Positions 1-14,908 of a stretch of DNA of 64,000 nt are shown one piece after another (the first letter of the stretch is position 1; every line of letters begins with the position of its first letter). Origin of the DNA: Escallonia rubra. Its lineage: Eukaryota; Streptophyta; Magnoliopsida; Escalloniales; Escalloniaceae. The stretch covers positions 372,001 through 436,000 of the forward strand of contig JAVXUO010000425.1 of NCBI GenBank assembly GCA_033065855.1, in the 5' to 3' direction. The notes under the pieces were generated by a model, which was not told the DNA's origin, did no database searches, and saw only the letters and a list, made by a program, of their open reading frames with translations. The position numbers and the translations under genes were made by a program.

Positions 1-240
1 TTTAGTATACGATGCATGAGCTCAGCTGCAATTTTTTTTTCCTTTTTTGTTGTTTCATATCTCTGTCTTTTATTTGTCGCTAAAGGCACGTCTCCTTTTT
101 CTCTCCTTAGCAGATGATGCATACAAACTCTTATCCAAAACACTTCGGGTCTGTTTGGTACGGCTTTCAGTTTTCAGTTTTTTTTCTAAAAAAAAAGAGA
201 AGAGAGACTCTTTTTTTTTTTTTAATTTTAAAAAACTGGT
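1..240. other. AT-rich intergenic sequence
   Basis: No gene is supported here. The stretch is rich in T and A homopolymers. Around 147-170 there is a 'GGGTCTGTTTGGTACGG'-like sequence of the kind that often ends plant MITEs, but I cannot find its partner. Confidence 0.5.
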
Positions 241-1388
241 GGCTGTTTGACAGAGATTATTTTTTCAAAAAATAGAAAAGAGCAAGCGTTTGACAGAACA
301 ACTCTTTGGGGTTTTTTTTTTCTTAATATTTATTTTTACATAATTAAACATTATTAAAGGTAATTAAGCAATTATATTACAATGTCTTTCAAATAATTAA
401 ACATTACTTTTCAACATTACAATGAATAACAATCAACATAGATTAACTATAAATTACAATGTAAATAACAATCAACATTAAAATGAATTACAATGTCTTT
501 CAAATAATTAAACAATTATATTACAATGAATAATTAAACCAATGCTCATTTTAATCCTAAAAAAATGTAGATTAACTGTAACAAAAAAAAAATGTAGATT
601 AACCACCGGCGAAGACCATCACCGGCGTCAAGACCACCACCGGCGTCAAGGCCAGATCGGCACTGCCATACTACCACCAAAGCTGCTGTACCCACGGATT
701 CGTCCCATCACCGCCGGTAGCCTGATCGGCAAACCCACAATCCATCTTCAACGGACATCACAGCCGGCGATACAAACGCACGGCAACTCGCAACACCCGT
801 CGATACCCGTCGGCATCACGCCATCACCCATCCGGCAACACCGCCGGCAACCCGCAACACCTACCACCGCACAACAACAACAAATCAAACACAGATCTGT
901 CCATCACCGCCGGAATTGGGCGCAACCCGCAACACCTACCACTCGCAACACCCGTCGATTCCCAGGAATTGGGCGCAACCATCTCCAATGGTTGTGTTCA
1001 TCTTGGACTGAAGAGTGGCCAGTGGAGGCGGTGACCCTGGCCGGTGGAGGCGGTGACGGCCACAGGCTGTGGTGATGAAAGAGGTGATGAAAGAGGTGAA
1101 GAAGTGATGAAAGAGGTGAAGAAGGCTTTTATACCCAGAGCAAAAAAAATGGACAGACGCTGCTAGTGAGGCTCGAAGCCTCAACCTCATTTAACCCAGC
1201 TGAGAGCCCCGCGTGAAAAGAGCAAAAAAAAAAGAGCTCCGAGCTCTTTTGAGAAATGGGCAACTCTTTAAAAACTCTTGGGCTTTTTTTAAAAAGAGAA
1301 CCCAACCAAACACCACTCTTTTATGGACTTTTGCCAAAAAAAGAAAAGTGGGCCAAAAAAGAGCAAAAAAAATCTCTGTCAAACGGCC
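241..1388. mobile_element. Candidate non-autonomous TIR transposon
   Basis: The left edge reads GGCTGTTTGACAGAGATT. The reverse complement of the right edge reads GGCCGTTTGACAGAGATT, so the ends form a good terminal inverted repeat. The flanks of the inner ends both carry 'AAAAGAGC'-type sequence. The interior changes from AT-rich to a C-rich, CACCGCCGG-repeating stretch (about 600-1000). The long open frame at 542-1075 is low complexity and resembles no protein I know. I could not identify a clean target-site duplication, so the exact borders and superfamily are uncertain. A related single end lies at 56948. Confidence 0.5.
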
Positions 1389-3664
1389 CATTCATTTTTG
1401 TCTTCTTCTTTTCCGACCCTTGACTTTTGCAAATCATTCATTATACAAATTCTTGTCCCATCCGTAACAAAACAAGAATTTTATTGAAAATGCTGTAAAA
1501 TCTAAGAAAGATTAACCTTCAAGTGTTGAAACCAACTCTTGCAAGCAAAAAAAATAATTCAAAACCATTAATTATTAGTTTGAGAATGGAACCGTTCTGA
1601 ATTCTACGTTTTCTAATTTCAAGAAAAAATTTATCGGCCATTACGATCAGCAATTGTCATAAAATACTAAATATGTTGAGGCGCAAGTATGAAGCAAGTA
1701 TGAGAAATAAATTGGACACACACACACAAAATCATCCAATTCTATTAATTTAAGCTTTAATGTCAAATTGAACTCATCTCTATACATGCAGACCTCCTTC
1801 GTCTCCTTAAAAGAATTCGAGTGCTTCTCTTGTTATGCAGGGAAGAACATTATTAACACCTCCACATCATTAAGCAACTAGTCAAATCTCACGGCCAACT
1901 TCATTTTTTAAGGATAAAAAAAATATCAAAATGAGACACTAACACGTCTCATATAAGTTATATTGTGTAAATGTGTACGCACGTGATAAAAATTTGTACA
2001 TGTAAGCGAGTCGTAGTTAGAATGTAAGCTTACCCAATCACACATGAAGAAAGAGACTAAACAATATAGTCGCAATCATCAAATGTAGAGACACGTTAAG
2101 CTGAGATTATAATCAAGTACTGATCAAAGCTTTTACAGGTGGCGTGTATGATAAACTAATTTAAGTTGTCAAAAAGTATGACCAAGCTGCGAGCTTTGTA
2201 ATACCCTGTACTCAAAAAGATAGAACAACAAAGATATGAGCATCGGATTTCGATTGATGGTTTCCTACACAATGTTGCAGGGTGGTTTCATTGTCATCTC
2301 TCTTTCTTTCTCACTTGTTAATTGTGATAGCCGATACCAATGGTCTATCCCGTTTTTGACCGATAAGTAGGGGAGCCTAAAATGATTGCTCTATATGTTC
2401 GAGAGTTACGCGGTAACAATCTAGGACAATAAGTGTTTATTCTTACCTATTCAAAAAGTAAAAACGAAGAAATTTGCATATGAGCACAGGACTTTGATTG
2501 TCTGTTTGTTGCAAGGTAACTGGTCATCTCTCTTTCTTTCTCCTGCGTTAACTGCAATAGCCAATACCAACGGTCAGACCCAATCCGAACCAAAAACTAT
2601 GGGAGCTCAAAACATTTTTCCTATACACGATGTTCAAGAGTTACCTACTAATAATTTACGACCTTCAAAAATTTCTTCCAGATAAAAATTTTCTGATAGT
2701 TAAAAGTGAAACATCACTGCTAAACATTTCTAATTTTTTTCTTGAATGCTTATATCTTGTCTTGATTGTAAAGAACATCACCATGAGATAAGTTCTATGC
2801 AATTAATTTTTCTTAGCATAAATTTGGAATAATAATAATATTATAATTCATAAGCATGGCTTAGGTGGCTGGAAATGGGCAGGTGGCGTGGTCAGGTTAG
2901 GCCAAGAATTGAAATATTTGCCCACCACTTCCTATACGTGGGAGGCCCAATGATTGATGGGTCGTGGCTCCATTGACCAACGAGTGCTAATCATTTGAGC
3001 AAAAACTCAAAATATATTCCTTCTCTCCACCAAAAATTCATGCACTCAACACTCTTTAAGATTTTAGGGAAGGAGAATTATGTGTGGCAGGCTAAGGAAT
3101 ACCATAGATATGGTTAACAAGGGAACGTTTGTTCACACTTTCGTACGCTTATTTACTCTTTTTTATGTTACTAGAAACTGCAGCAATGATAAAACACAAA
3201 ATTTAGCTATGATTAAGGTATATAGAAAAATTATATAATGAGACAATATTATAAAAAAATTAAGTGAAAGTAGTAAAAAAAAAATTGATAAATTTGTATG
3301 ATTTACTTTCCAAATGCATGCAAATTTCCTTAGAGCTTCAATCACGTTTGTAACTATGAGCTCAAGACTCCGATTTTCCTTCCTTACATTTGGCTTTTGT
3401 TTTTTTTCTAAGCAAATTTCATTAACAAACGTTACCCATTACAACGTAAGGCGATACTCGAACGGGTATTTCTGGAACAACAAAGACAACGCATCCAAAC
3501 GGATGGTCTTGAAAAATGGTTCACATGCCCTTAGAGGAAAGCACAGTAAACATAAGAGATACATGTATTTGGGATTACTAAATTAAGGGGTAACCAGAGT
3601 CGGAAAGATGTAAAGAATTGCATCATATCCATAGCTCCTACTGAAACAGGGGCGAGAGTCATGA
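1389..3664. other. Intergenic region without recognisable genes
   Basis: AT-rich sequence with only short, unconvincing reading frames. It contains a diverged tandem duplication (listed separately) and otherwise nothing I can name. Confidence 0.6.
2225..2660. repeat. Diverged tandem duplication, two units of about 235 bp
   Basis: Two blocks, about 2230-2410 and 2465-2660, share the same order of words: 'atatgagca', then 'gattg', then 'gtcatctctctttctttctc', then 'aatagcc(g/a)ataccaa', then 'gttc(g/a)agagtta'. The copies differ by many substitutions and small indels, so the duplication is old. No coding potential is evident. Confidence 0.7.
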
Positions 3665-4322
3665 GTCGCTTTTAGAGGTGTCAATGGGCTGGGCTTGGGC
3701 CAGCCCCAGCGGGCCAGAAAAAGGGTCAGGCCATTTAGGGCTTCGGGCCTTGTAAACCGGGCCAGGCCCAAATCTTGGAAATGGAGGCCCTGTCCAGGCC
3801 CAAGCCCTAGGCCCTAACTTTAGGGCCGAGCCTAGGGCCGGCCCAGGCCCTTTTTTTTCTTTTCTTTTTTGTGTTGCAAAAATACTAATTCACAAAATAA
3901 ATACAATTGATAGGCCCTAAACCATTCAATATCTCTCTCATGACTAATAAAGTGTCTTAGAGCTTTACGTTTATTCTATTTTAGAATAGTGATTAGCAAC
4001 AAAGAGTAATTTTGTTCGCAAAAAGACAATATTTTTACATGAATAAATATAAAGAAATGTGTATGTCCAAAAAGTTAAAATAAAAGAGTAAAATATGAGG
4101 TGTAGAGAGAATGATGTGCGAGGAAAAGAAAAAAAAATGACTCAAAATGGTTTAGGGCCAAAGGGCTGGGCCAAAATAGGGCCAGAAACGGGCCAAGGGC
4201 CGGGCCGGCCCAATTTTAGAAAATATTAGGCCTGGCCCTAGCCCAGGCCCAAGGCCCTACAGGTTAGGGCCAGCACTATTCACGTTTAGGGCCGGCCCGC
4301 TTTTGACATCTCTAGTCGCTTT
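3665..4322. mobile_element. hAT-superfamily MITE with 8-bp target duplication
   Basis: The element proper is 3673-4314. It is bounded by inverted ends TAGAGGTGTCAA and TTGACATCTCTA (11 of 12 positions pair). It is flanked on both sides by the identical 8 bases GTCGCTTT (3665-3672 and 4315-4322), which is the target-duplication length of hAT transposons. Subterminal regions are packed with GGGCC/GGCCC words on both strands, while the middle is AT-rich. At 642 bp and without a transposase frame it is non-autonomous. Confidence 0.88.
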
Positions 4323-5511
<1,189 letters not shown>

Positions 5512-6228
5512 ATGAGTCAACTCGGTGACTTACTGGTTCTGGGTTTGCAGAACAGGGAAGCAAGAAGTATTGTGGAGTTCTTGAGAGAGAAAATGAACGG
5601 CCTTGATCGAGTGGGAAGGCGCAAAAGTTTCAAGGAACGGCTGGGATTCACCGGCATGGGCTGCTGTGGTGCCACCTTGGGCTTAAGGCCGTCATTCATG
5701 GGTGTCAGAGAAGAAGAGGACGAAGAAGGCCCAGTCCAACAAATAGAGGTCATAGATGTGGGCCGAGCCCTGCCCGAGAACGTTTTGGACCCGGATTGCC
5801 TGGCCCATACTCCGGTGGTGGGCTCTAGTATGAACCTGGCCACGGCGTTGGCTGCCGAACGTCACTACCGAGCGGCCCAAGATTCTGACGGAGTGGATCT
5901 TCTTAGCGACCCAAGCCTAGGCCCAGGCCCAGACCAAATTGGGCCCAACGATAATGGGCCTGCAGGAAGTGCACCTGGGACACCACTGAGAGTGTCGCTG
6001 ATGAGATTGCTCGAAGAATCGGACGGTGTGGATGGAGAGATGGAAAAGGAGAGAGGCGGGGCGGGGTGGGATACGGTGTGCTGCGTGTGCATGAGGAGGA
6101 AAAAGGGTGCGGCATTTATACCGTGTGGGCACACCTTCTGTCGAGTGTGCTCGAGGGAGTTGTGGCTGAACCGAGGCTCTTGCCCGCTTTGCAACCGCCC
6201 GATCAGCGAGATCCTCGATATATTCTAA
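5512..6228 (+). CDS. C3HC4 RING-finger protein, probable E3 ubiquitin ligase
   Basis: This is an intronless frame of 238 residues. The C-terminus is a RING domain with all eight zinc ligands visible: C190-x2-C193-x11-C205-x-H207-x2-C210-x2-C213-x10-C224-x2-C227, ending ten or so residues before the stop. RING proteins of this type recruit an E2 enzyme and transfer ubiquitin to substrates. The N-terminal 185 residues hold no other domain I recognise: a basic stretch (GRRKSFKERLGF, about 37-48), an acidic patch (REEEDEEGP, about 65-73) and a Gly/Pro-rich linker. There is no signal peptide or membrane segment. Single-exon plant RING proteins with a terminal RING form a large family, so I give no symbol. 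The substrate is unknown. I chose the first ATG because the frame upstream is non-coding in character. Confidence 0.88.
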   Translation: MSQLGDLLVLGLQNREARSIVEFLREKMNGLDRVGRRKSFKERLGFTGMGCCGATLGLRPSFMGVREEEDEEGPVQQIEVIDVGRALPENVLDPDCLAHTPVVGSSMNLATALAAERHYRAAQDSDGVDLLSDPSLGPGPDQIGPNDNGPAGSAPGTPLRVSLMRLLEESDGVDGEMEKERGGAGWDTVCCVCMRRKKGAAFIPCGHTFCRVCSRELWLNRGSCPLCNRPISEILDIF

Positions 6229-7068
6229 GATCAAGGGTTCCTCGTGATTCATCACAAAATATTTGATTGGTTGATGGAAATAGATTTATGTTTTATCTGC
6301 TATTTACACTCGTGGAGAAAGTATTTTTCTTTGAGTGTTTGCAACGTTCGTTCTCCTTGTTGCCAAAAACATTTTATGATGCAATGTAAGATACGTATAA
6401 AAAAAATGTGACATTTTTATCACGTCAATATCTAAAATTTAACGTGTGGGTAAACTTTTTCCTATTTTATTTTAGCGTATCATGTAACAACTTATGTGCC
6501 TTGTACTAGCGGTTAAGTTCTATTCTAAATTATAGAACATAAGAGAATATTGGGTGAACTAGGTTAATGGTCTCGACCATCTAAAATCATTAAATATGAC
6601 GTAAAATAACTTCCTGTTTTCCGTAGTTGCTCATCTTATCACATTGGCCTCTCTCATCGATTACTCCGGAATGATCGGGACTAAAAATCCAAAAACATGT
6701 AATATTTACTTATTTATAGACCAAGTTTTAACTTAAGAACAATGGCTTCTATCGGCTTAACACAAACTTAGACTCATTCTGAGCTTCAAAGAGCCTTGAT
6801 TGCAGTAAACTCGGTGGGCTAAATGAATTGCTGCTGCGAGCCACTGTTCACTCTTGTAGGGCTCCCTTTAGAAAGAGGCCCATGGAATTTTGAGCTTGGG
6901 ACAACTACATAGGGTGCATAAGCCAACTGAAGGGGTCCATTTGCTATTGAGAAGGTCATATTTGCCGTTAAAGCCGCGACACATTTACTATTTTACCGAC
7001 AGATGAGTCTCACTAGTGGCAGAATTCATCTCCATAGTTGTTTAGCGAAAACTGTCCATCTCTGTGTA
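6229..7068. other. 3' flank of the RING gene and intergenic DNA
   Basis: AT-rich, without recognisable coding sequence. The first 200 bases are probably the 3' UTR of the RING gene. Confidence 0.5.
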
Positions 7069-7365
7069 GACAAAAATGGAGTTGTAATGCTGGGATCTTG
7101 GGTAGAGACGGGGGATATTTTAGTAGGTAAATTAACGCCCCAAATGGTGAAAGAATCGTCGTATGCCCCGGAAGATAGATTGTTACGAGCCATACTTGGC
7201 ATTCAGGTATCTACTTCAAAAGAAACTTGTCTAAAATTACCTATAGGTGGTAGGGGTCGGGTTATTGATGTGAGATGGATCCAGAAAATTGAGGTCCTGG
7301 ATATAATCCACAAACACCTCGTGTATATATTTCACAAAAGTAAAAAACGTAAAAGCAAAGTAAGC
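7069..7365 (+). pseudogene. rpoB: Nuclear plastid-DNA fragment: decayed rpoB piece
   Basis: The translation from 7069 contains an unbroken stretch characteristic of the plastid RNA polymerase beta subunit, including [32 protein letters not shown] and [17 protein letters not shown]. After about 7290 the match continues only with frame changes: the family sequence resumes as RVYIS-like codons in another frame and meets an in-frame TAA, so the copy is broken. Only about 100 of the more than 1000 codons of rpoB are present, surrounded by ordinary nuclear intergenic DNA. It is therefore a short plastid-to-nucleus transfer (NUPT), not a functional gene. Upstream homology, if any, is too diverged for me to extend. 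Confidence 0.9.
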
Positions 7366-7501
7366 GTGTATACGTGTGAGCGAGACCAAATGAAACGGAC
7401 GCGAATAAGGACGAGCATCTTTGAGTAGATAGGAAAGTATAAATTCGGATAAAATGGTATTTGTACAACATGCAAGAATTCAATTCTTACCAAGTTTATA
7501 A

Positions 7502-7720
7502 GGGGCTGTACGTTTACCAAATTTTGTTTTCGTTTTTATAATGATAATGAAAAAGATGCATTTTTCATGTACTTTTATCTTTTTCCAGTTTCGTTTTGGA
7601 TAAAAAAATCCAAACAGTAGTAAAAAAAACGAAAGGGTGTTTTCCCTTTTTTCCACTGATCATATTCTCTATGTCAGAGAATACCATCACATGCCTCCAC
7701 TGTTCACAATTTTCTCTGTA

Positions 7721-7795
<75 letters not shown>

Positions 7796-8499
7796 GCGGG
7801 AAGCACGTCGAACCAGAGGAAGCTGGAGCTCCCAGAGAATGAAATGAGTGCCGTCGAGTTTGATAGTCACCAGGTTTGGTGTACAGCCGCTTATTTTATT
7901 TTTGATCTTCCCAAGTCTTTCTAGTTGGAAAGAATACACATAACAGGCCAGAAGGTATGTGAAAGTAGAAGCCAAGGACGGGCTAAAATAGTTGACTTGA
8001 AGAGAGATGAAAAGAGATTGGCCATGGAAACTTTCTTTTGTTCTTTCTTTGCAGGAGGAAGAGAAGAGAGAGAATTCTCAAGTGAAAGCACATAGCAATT
8101 TCATTAGAGCAAGACGGAGTTTGTAGGGAGCTCTGCAAATAGCAATTCCATTATCATGTTACTCGAATAGGGGAAGGGGAACTCGTGAAAGGGAAGGGGA
8201 AGGGTAAGGGAAATGGGGACACACAGATGTGGGAACAAAGAAAGGGAAGGGGAACTCGTGAAGGGGAAAGGACACACACATATGGGACCACGGGAGAAAT
8301 AATGTAAAAAATGCTAAAAAAAACATACAAGAATGGATCCAAAAAAGTTGGTGAAAATAGAAATGAAAATGGTAAACGTATTGAAAAAAGTAGATACGGA
8401 AAAAACTAAAAGTACACAATTCTATTTTAGAACTGAATACTAAAATCTGAAAAACAAAATACAAAACGGCGAAAACAAATTGTGTAACCGTACAGCCCA
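7502..8499. mobile_element. PIF/Harbinger-like non-autonomous element, copy 1
   Basis: The ends are GGGGCTGTACG and, reverse-complemented from the right, TGGGCTGTACG, followed by related 'tttac..aaattttgttttcg' sequence on both sides. The 3-bp target duplication TAA (7499-7501 and 8500-8502) is typical of PIF/Harbinger (Tourist-like) elements. The adjacent tandem-duplicate unit serves as an internal empty site confirming the borders. The interior has a long (TC)n run and no transposase. A second copy in the opposite orientation is at 48036-49602. Confidence 0.82.
7724..7793. repeat. (TC)n microsatellite
   Basis: About 35 uninterrupted CT/TC dinucleotides inside the Harbinger-like element. 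The reading frames through it are artefacts of the repeat. Confidence 0.97.
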
Positions 8500-8850
8500 T
8501 AATTATCTTTTACATAACATAGCCATGTCATGATCATGAAAGCCAGACAGGGGAGTATAAATTCGGATAAAATGATATTCGTACAACAGGGAAGGATTCA
8601 ATTCTTACCAAGTTTGTAATTATCATGACCATTGGCTTGTTTCTGGGCAAAGCCATCTCCATTCTGAGGTCCACCATCAAAAAGCTCTATATTCCAGACA
8701 AATGCAAGCACGCCTAGAGTTGTCAAAAGGGTATATGATGGTCAGCTTAATCAAACAGCTAGAAAGGCACTCAATCTGTCCCTTTTATTCGGTTGGGTCT
8801 CTTCAGATGAGACAACTCCTTTCTTTTCTAATAGATCTTAGTCAAAAATA

Positions 8851-9075
8851 GACACGGATCTCTGCTGTAACACATGGTTACAGCAGAGTGTGTTACAGCA
8901 GAGTGATTAATCCTAACCGTCCAACGTAAATTCAAGGCACCACCTTTTGTCATGTTACCGCATTTTAATCCATAAGTTACATCCCTCTCTCTCTCTCTCT
9001 CTTCCCAGCTAGAATCTCTCTATCTTAACACAGCACCGCTGCTGTAACGCATGGTTACAGTAGGGGATCCGTGTC
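8851..9075. mobile_element. Small TIR element with hairpin ends
   Basis: The outer ends GACACGGATC and GATCCGTGTC are exact inverted repeats. Just inside each is a self-complementary hairpin. On the left, CTCTGCTGTAAC pairs with GTTACAGCAGAG around a 5-base loop (8860-8888). On the right, CTGTAAC pairs with GTTACAG (about 9043-9061). The interior is T/C-rich with a short CT repeat. It is about 225 bp and non-coding. The flanks share only 'ATA'-like bases, so the superfamily is uncertain. Confidence 0.7.
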
Positions 9076-13038
<3,963 letters not shown>

Positions 13039-14908
13039 ATAATTCATTAGCTAAAAGAAACAATGTGTTCGTGTGTTCAGATTAGTAAGGTCAGGACAGC
13101 TACATCTTTGAAGGACTTTCCCTCGGTGTTTTATGCAATAAGTTAATTAGAGTATTTGCTTGATAGTGTGAAAATTTTAGACCTGCTAAACTACTTCCAA
13201 GCTCGCAGTAGGGTTGTTGGGGAGTGATGGAATTTGTATTGTTCCTACTTGTGTGTTGTTGATCAGGTGTTTTTAAGTATGTAACAAAGATTGACAGTTA
13301 CATAAGGAAATGAGGAACAGAATCCCTTATGTAGTTGTAATTGCAAGGATTTACCTCGAAAACGTAAGGTACATGATATGTTTCGGCCAAGATCATACCA
13401 CCCCCACTCTCTTCTCAATTTTGAGAGCTCAAAGTCAAAGTTCCGTACTTTGTAGCCATTTTAACATGGAATCATTGCCAGGATCATTCAGAAACAGAGC
13501 TCTCACGTATCATACTTTTGGCTTCCAATGTGCTTAAAGAAACAGTTGTAGCTTCTTCGAGTTTCAACCAAGAACAAAACCTACTGAAGTAGAAAGTTTC
13601 TCAAAACATGAGTGCAAACAATTTCAATCAGACCAAACACTCGGGTATCTATAATCACTTAAAATCCTAGTAGACTACAATATCTATAAAGTAGTCACCT
13701 ATGTTAATGCTTGTAGCAGGAACAGTGCATGACAAAGGAGGGAGAATCAGAACTGATGAACTTACAAGAACACTAGAGTGCATGAAAACAATGATCATCA
13801 AAGAGCAGATCTAGTTCTGAGCTAATGCTCCAAAACAACAAAGCGCATGCATATTTTAATCATCAAACATCAAAATTGATATCATAGACAAAATAGGAGG
13901 TGTACAAGGCACCAGCTCAATACATACCTGAGTGAGTACTTACACAGAAAAACTGAATCGATAGCGGTGCTCTGCAAATCCCACATCAACCACCAAATCG
14001 CCATGGAAGTACTGCCCCACAAACTAGCCCCCCATCTCAAGCATAAGCAATGTAATGTTGTTCTTTACCGGAATTACTTTTCCAGGGTGAGAATATATGT
14101 AAACACAACCACTGAAGCAGCCCATCGAGATTCTTTCTTATTTAAGGCACAAATAGTAATTACCCTGAGATTATGCAGGAAATTCAAAAGGGAAAGGGAA
14201 AAAAACCCAAATGTGACATCTTTAGGAAATTTGTTTGAGATAGGTCACAGGCAGCAAGCTTTGGAAGGAGGGCAGAAACAAAAAAAATATGATAATTAAA
14301 ATAATATGACAATCATCTGAGGTCCAATGCAAACTAAAGGTCAAAACAGTAAACTCATCATTTCCATTGTTGCAAAAGCTTATGCAAGAATTGCAAAAGC
14401 CTATATAGCGTTTTCTTTACTAGCATAAACTACTAATCAGATTCACATTCATTCTTTTATAAAAGCAGGAGAACAATGTCATAAGAATAAACTGTAAGAC
14501 ACAAAGCAATAACAATCCACCACCAGCCACCACCACCACCATTAAAAAAAACAAAAAGAAGAAAATCAACATCAATTCGAGAGCATCAGCTCCATAAAAC
14601 AAAATAAACCAAACAATTTTATTAATAGGGGTAGCCAAAGTCAACATAAAATTTTGAGCATAAATTTTTTGTCAAAACTCATCAGTATTGCAAAATTAGC
14701 ATCTACTGGGACACTTCTACAACCCAGTAATGTTCCTAGTGAGAAAACAGCTGCGAAACGCTGATACCAATGGTTCTTTCTCACAACAGAAATAGAAATA
14801 AAACCCCTCCAACCCACCCTTCTATGAATAAAAGAGCACCTCTTTTCTCCAGTAGAGACTTCTCAGGACAAGAAAAATAGCAAGGTAGCCACCATGAAAA
14901 TTAAAAAA
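13039..14908. other. Convergent 3' flanks of ACO and CLMP1
   Basis: About 1.9 kb between two genes that point towards each other. The last few hundred bases (14.4-14.9 kb) are probably the 3' UTR of CLMP1 on the minus strand. I see no further gene or clear repeat. Confidence 0.5.

Larger units (their letters stand above)
7436..8615. repeat. 62-bp direct repeats flanking a transposon insertion
   Basis: The segment at 7436-7497 (starting AGTATAAATTCGGATAAAAT) recurs at 8554-8615 with a few mismatches. Removing the transposon at 7502-8499 and one TAA restores the continuation 'gtttataattatc', which matches 'gtttgtaattatc' after the second copy. The original structure was therefore a tandem duplication with a period of about 117 bp, and the transposon landed in its first unit. 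Confidence 0.85.

Noticed and set aside
542..1075. 177-codon frame rich in His, Arg, Pro and Thr
   Set aside because: Made of CACCGCCGG-type repeats inside a candidate transposon; no domain, and the opposite strand is equally plausible.
5517..5843. Minus-strand frames over the RING gene
   Set aside because: Shadows of the plus-strand coding sequence; the plus frame contains a complete RING domain.
7637..7924. 95-codon frame around the CT repeat
   Set aside because: Most of it is a Ser-Leu run coded by the microsatellite within a transposon.
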